From Epiperipatus broadwayi (taxonomy: Eukaryota > Onychophora > Udeonychophora > Euonychophora > Peripatidae): a stretch of DNA of 64,000 nucleotides. The position numbers were made by a program, and so were the translations under genes. Within the stretch, counting starts at the first letter, position 1. Every line of letters starts with the position of its first letter. This document shows positions 60,024 to 64,000 of this stretch, piece after piece. Under the pieces are notes generated by a model. The model was not told where the DNA came from and ran no database searches. It worked only from the letters and a program-made list of their open reading frames with translations. The stretch is from assembly GCA_028023455.1 (NCBI GenBank), contig JAQFVV010006354.1, positions 2,531,684-2,595,683 on the forward strand, given 5' to 3'.

Positions 60024-60746
60024 ATGGCCGAAATAGATTGGCAAATAAAATCTTTTATGGCTGATATTTTGGAAATCCCATTAGAGCATTTGGAGAGCCT
60101 GCAAGAGATGTTTCGATGTGATAATTGGCAGGAGACTGAACAAGTGGCAATTGCACGCCACTATTTACAAGGAATGGCTGAGGATTGGTGGCATATCTTA
60201 AAGATCAAACCACAGACTTTTTGGGATTACAAACGTGAATTATTGCACACTTTTTGGAGTGAAGAAAAGCAGTATCATATCTTCATCAATATATCACAAG
60301 AAAGATATATTAGGGATAATGGAGAAACATACACCCAGTTTTTCTGCAGACAAGCAGCAAGGCTGAAGTCATTGATGGCTTTCTCTTTGTCTGAGAGGCT
60401 GATATGCCGAATTGTACTGGGCAATATGTCAAGGGATATATATCAGATCATGTTGTGTAGTAGCAGCATTCACTTTGAAGAAATGATCAAACTGTTAAAT
60501 GAAATTGAACATCATCAGGCCCAAGAAGAAGTGGAGAAAAGAACAATGCAGATCGATCAGATAATTTCGATAGAAAAAGGTCAAAAGAGTCAATTATCAG
60601 CTCCAATTAAAAAAAGTAAAGAAAGCCATAGGACAGTATCTAATGTGATGGTGGATCCAAGAAGAACCAGCATGGAATGGAGCTATACAGACGTGCCCAA
60701 TTGTCAGTATAAAGACTGGAGACATCATTACAGAAGCATTGGTTGA
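60024..60746 (+). pseudogene. Gag of the Ty3/gypsy element
   Basis: A 240-codon frame with ATG in a good context (ATCATGG). The capsid-type retrotransposon Gag core is seen in ARHYLQGMAEDWWHILK, FWDYKRELLHTFWSEE, ETYTQFFCRQAARLKSL and LSERLICRIVLGNMSRDIYQ. A helical Glu/Gln-rich stretch follows (about residues 160-185). No CCHC zinc knuckle is present, which is unusual for a nucleocapsid. The last ~30 codons overlap the protease frame, which is +1 relative to gag, so the natural gag end may be upstream and the present end a frameshift product. Gag would form the cytoplasmic virus-like particle. Confidence 0.85.
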
Positions 60747-61047
60747 TTTAGGAAGTCAAATGTCATTGCTCTCTATTAAGTTTTATGTGAAAATAAAGAA
60801 AGACCAGCCATGTTTGTATACACTGCCAATAAAAAGAATGCAGGTGACACTGGCCAATGGCAAGAAGGCAAATATTGAAACCAAACAGGTGTGGTTACAT
60901 TTGCATCTGGGTAACATAGAGTTAGACCATGTCTTTTTGATAATGCCTGGTCTCATACAATATGTTATAATTGGGACTAATTTTTTGTACAGGCATAAGT
61001 GTGTTTTGATTATGACAAATGTTTATTTCTTTGCCAATAAGTTTTGA
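60654..61047 (+). pseudogene. Retropepsin-like protease
   Basis: Open from 60,654 in the frame overlapping the end of gag. The active-site block reads EALVDLGSQMSLLS, where Asp-Thr/Ser-Gly is expected, so the central residue is Leu. The second half has YVIIGTNFLYRHKC, the usual I-I/L-G-x-D/N-F-L block near the enzyme's end. In a live element this aspartic protease matures Gag-Pol. The D-L-G change would be expected to damage it. The stop at 61,045-61,047 overlaps the start of the RT frame. Confidence 0.75.
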
Positions 61048-62667
61048 TGCCATTTGAAGGGCTAAAGAGTTATCAGCCACTTCAGGTACAGTGTGTTCAG
61101 CAAGTGAGGGATACCGTGGAAATGCAAAATAAAGTGTCGCAATCCATGTTAAAAGGAATGGAAGAACAACACCCTCTAATGGAACTTTTCAGGGAGTTCT
61201 ATTCAGTTTTTTCGAATAGGCCTAAGATCATTGAGGGGTATTTGCATCGCATTCAAGTTAAGGATGAAAGCCATTTCCAGAGTCATTCATATCCCATTCC
61301 ATTTCAATATAAGGCTAAAGTAGATCTTCAAATACAGCAAATTATTGAATGGGGAGTTATTGAAAAGCACACATCTCCATATGTTAACCCATTAGTAGTG
61401 GTAAAGAAAAAAAGATGGATCTGTCAGAATATGTTTGGATGCCCGGCAGTTAAATGCCATTACCATTCCTGAAAGAAACATTCCACCTACAATAACAGAA
61501 CTTCTCTCAAAATTTCAAGGGAAAACCATTTTTTCTATATTGGACTTGACATCCAGTTATTGGCAGATCCCTCTACATCCATTTGACCGCAAATATACTG
61601 CCTTCCACTATGAAGGGCATATGTATGCCTTTTGGATTAATCAATAGTGGTTCAGGACTTCTAAAGTGTTTGGATCAAGTGTATCAGACAAAATCAAGAG
61701 TCTGATTGTGATATATATGGATGACATAGTCATCGCATCTAAAAATATAGAAGAACATATGGAACACTCGAAAATGTTCTTAATGGAGTGCTACCAGAAA
61801 AACATTACCATCAATTTACAAAAAAGTTGCCTGGTCCAGGAGGAGGTTACAGTTTTAGGCTTTTTAATTGGGAAAGAAGGTATTAAACCTCATCCCGAGA
61901 AACTAACAGTGATACAACATTTTACCACACCCACTAATAGGCATCAGGTACGGTCTTTTCTGGGATTATGCAATTTTTATCATAAATTCTATGAAAATTT
62001 TGCATTAGATGCTGCAAATTTGGTTCAGTTATTGACAAAAGACCAAAAATGGGTATGGGAGTACAAACAGGAGCAGGAATTTCAACTCATTAAAAACAAG
62101 TTCTTGGAACAGGTGGTTCTAGCCTACCCTGACTTTTCACAAACTTTTTATGTTCAGACTGACAGCAGTGGTCAAGGGCTTGGAGTCATGTTATTTCAAA
62201 TTGACAAACAAAAACATCACAGAGTCTTGTATTTTTGTAGCCGCAAGCTAAAAGGGGCAGAAAATAATTACATGATGACAGAAAAGGAAGCTTTGGCCAT
62301 TGTTTGGGCTTTCAGTAAATTCAAACAATTCCTGCTTGGGTTAGAGATTGTTGTAATTACGGATCATAAGAGCTTGGGATTTCTTAATAGCTGTTATTTA
62401 TCGAATGATCGATTGATACGTTGCAGTCTTATGCTACAGAAATTCCAATATAAAGTTTTATATTGTAAAGGAAAGGAAAATATTGTGGCGGATATTTTGA
62501 GTCACCATCCCATAGATCTGACTCCACATCATCTTGAGCCCAACAATCTAAGTATTGCAGCATTCACATTGACCATAGATGAGTCCATAGAGCAACAATT
62601 ACTAAGGCTATCTGAAATACAGGAGACCAGCCCAGAGTATGCACAAATCATGACATATAAGAAATGA
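61044..62667 (+). pseudogene. Reverse transcriptase - RNase H, frameshifted
   Basis: N-terminal segment with HRIQVKDESHFQSHSYPIPF and GVIEKHTSPYVNPLVVVKKK. A frame change near 61,420-61,440 leads to LDARQLNAITIPERNIPPT and FSILDLTSSYWQIPLHP (first catalytic Asp). The PFGL motif is in a third frame near 61,625-61,690 (MPFGLINSGSGLLKCLDQV). The frame then returns for VIYMDDIVIA (YxDD) near 61,712. The connection and RNase H follow: QTDSSGQGLGVML, TEKEALAIVWAFSKFKQFLL, ITDHKSLGFL and ENIVADILSHHP. A TAG in the main frame at 61,645 and a TGA at 62,665-62,667 add to the damage. Catalytic residues are otherwise kept. Confidence 0.9.
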
Positions 62668-63801
62668 ATAGGAACTTCAGACCCCAGTGACACAGCAACA
62701 TTGGAAAAATACAAAGCCTATAGAATAAAAGATGGTGTATTGCAATACAGAGTCACCTCAGAACAAGACTCATGGTGAATTCTTATACCCCAAACACTCA
62801 GGAACAAACTTATAGAGTATATACATTGCCTTTATGGACACTATGGACCATGTAAAGTAGAACATGTGCTCAGGGAAGTATTTTACTGGCCAAGTTTATA
62901 GTCAAATGTTGTATCAGTTTTGGGAAAATGTCATGTGTATTCACAAACTAAATATGTAAATAAGAGATTTATTGGGATCTTGCAACCTATTTTAGCACAC
63001 AACCCTAATGAAATGTTGGCCATAGATTTTTATGGGCCTTTACCTGCCTATAAACGATACCGATATTTAATCGTAATGTACGACATATTTTCTAAGTATG
63101 TAACTGCATATCCGTTAAGAAAGGTGGATACACGAAGTACTATCCGGATCTTACAGGAGCATCAGTTTCCTAAGATTGGTAGGCCCCAGATGATACTTAC
63201 AGATCATGGGACACCCTTTAAATCTCACCACTGGAAAAAGTGGATTCAGCAACAGGGCATTCAGCATGTATTAACATCTATTCGTAATCCTCAATCGAAT
63301 CCCTGTGAGAGAGTCATGAGGGAGTTAAACCATTTATTTCGGCTTTATATCAGCGAAAATCACTGTGGATGGGTGAATCAGACGGGAAATATCACTAACT
63401 ACATAAATTGGACACAGAATGAATCTACAGGGTTTGCCCCCATCAGATTACATTTTGGACAGAATTATCCAATGCTGATAAAGGCTCCCTTGCCTGTAGA
63501 TTGGGACAAAATTGATAAAGAAATGGATAAAAGAAAGGCTCAAATAAAGTTGAAACATATGGCTAAAGTATGCATAAAGCGGGGAAATCCACGACCATGT
63601 AGATTCGAGGTAGGGGACTTGGTTTTTGTACGAAAACCTCATGTCAGCAATGCAACCCAGCATCAATATAAGAAATTTTTCCCAGTATATGAGGGACCCT
63701 TCACTATACAAAAGAAAAATGGTCCGAATGCCTTTGTATTGGAAAATGAGTGTGGGGTTTATGGATCTTATAATGCACGAAGCCTTAGGCCAGCCACCTA
63801 A
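62668..63801 (+). pseudogene. Integrase, with two nonsense codons
   Basis: In the same frame as RNase H, beyond its TGA. Stops at 62,776-62,778 (TGA) and 62,899-62,901 (TAG) split the N-terminal zinc domain (IHCLYGHYGPCK, FYWPSL), whose second Cys of the C-x-x-C pair reads Tyr (KCHVYSQTK). The 293-codon remainder holds the D,D,E core: EMLAIDFYGPLP, MILTDHGTPFKSHHW and SNPCERVMRELNHLF. The C-terminal part has VGDLVFVRKP and the GPY/F-like FFPVYEGPFTIQKKNG, ending at a TAA at 63,799-63,801. No chromodomain. Confidence 0.9.
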
Positions 63802-63948
63802 AAGATAGGAGGTACACTTAAGGAATTGATCTCATGGTAAATGTTCGGCCAGGGAGAGAGGATTTAAAAGTTTTAAATGTTGGGGTTTAAAGTTTGAAAA
63901 AAAAAGGAAATAGCAAATAGATGCTTTTGCTTTTTTTTTTGTCAGCAT

Positions 63949-63958
63949 GAAGGGGCAG
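63949..63958 (+). promoter_or_regulatory. Polypurine tract
   Basis: GAAGGGGCAG immediately precedes the 3' LTR and is the expected primer for plus-strand DNA synthesis. Confidence 0.75.
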
Positions 63959-63959
63959 T

Positions 63960-64000
63960 TGAACTGGATACTTTATCCGATTCAAGGGTTCTATCATGTA
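63960..64000 (+). repeat. 3' LTR, first 41 bp (cut by the window end)
   Basis: Matches the start of the 5' LTR with one difference (C for G at the fifth base). Confidence 0.93.

Larger units (their letters stand above)
57541..64000 (+). mobile_element. Ty3/gypsy-type LTR retrotransposon, nearly complete, inactive
   Basis: The first 41 bp of the LTR (57,541 and 63,960 onward, starting TGAAGTGG and TGAACTGG) are identical but for one base, so the window ends just inside the 3' LTR. Between lie a candidate primer-binding site, gag, protease, RT, RNase H, integrase and a polypurine tract. The order RT-RNase H-integrase is that of Ty3/gypsy (Metaviridae). No envelope-like frame follows the integrase. 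The short left flank is (TA)-rich; the target duplication cannot be checked because the right end is outside the window. Confidence 0.93.

Noticed and set aside
63448-63711. 87-codon minus-strand frame
   Set aside because: Shadow of the integrase reading frame on the other strand.

Overview
The window is intergenic, repeat-built DNA from an animal nuclear genome, most likely an invertebrate. It is strongly A+T-rich, crowded with (TA)n, (TAA)n and (TAC)n microsatellites, and its only recognisable coding sequence comes from transposable elements. An apparent core promoter with a TATA box 31 nt from a TCAGT initiator is reminiscent of arthropods, but I cannot place the organism more finely. I found no host protein-coding gene, rRNA gene or functional tRNA gene that I would defend.

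Layout: 0-3.5 kb holds microsatellites, a ~200 bp foldback element and an inverted repeat broken by (TA)n arrays. 4.0-6.9 kb is a decayed RTE-like LINE (apurinic endonuclease + reverse transcriptase); a much more eroded relative lies at 15.5-18.1 kb. 7.0-7.5 kb holds a diverged ~417 bp repeat unit with a degenerate hammerhead-like core. 8.9-10.1 kb is a broken gag-like coiled-coil reading frame. 10.9-15.5 kb and 37.1-45.3 kb are two copies, in the same orientation, of one long non-coding repeat; the second is interrupted by later insertions. 20-32 kb is mostly featureless, with tRNA-like fragments abutting (TA)n arrays. 32.2-35.0 kb (minus strand) is an eroded Lys/Asn/Glu-rich coiled-coil frame built from internal repeats. 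35.7-36.3 kb is a Penelope-like element (PLE) remnant: a GIY-YIG domain between 167 bp inverted arms. 46.8-47.2 kb is a non-autonomous hAT element with a perfect 8 bp target duplication.

The most interesting locus is 51.4-53.6 kb. A ~424 bp unit occurs in tandem and then inverted, forming a palindrome with ~530 bp arms. Each complete unit encodes what reads as an intact type I hammerhead self-cleaving ribozyme: two on the minus strand and one on the plus strand. A decayed PLE GIY-YIG endonuclease fragment lies about 0.6 kb downstream. Hammerheads are known in PLE terminal repeats, in satellites and in animal retrozymes, so this looks like a PLE-derived or retrozyme-like ribozyme repeat.

From 57.5 kb to the window end lies an almost complete Ty3/gypsy-type LTR retrotransposon: a ~1.8 kb 5' LTR, a candidate primer-binding site, gag, protease, RT-RNase H, integrase, a polypurine tract and the first 41 bp of the 3' LTR. 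Frameshifts and three in-frame stops show that it is dead.
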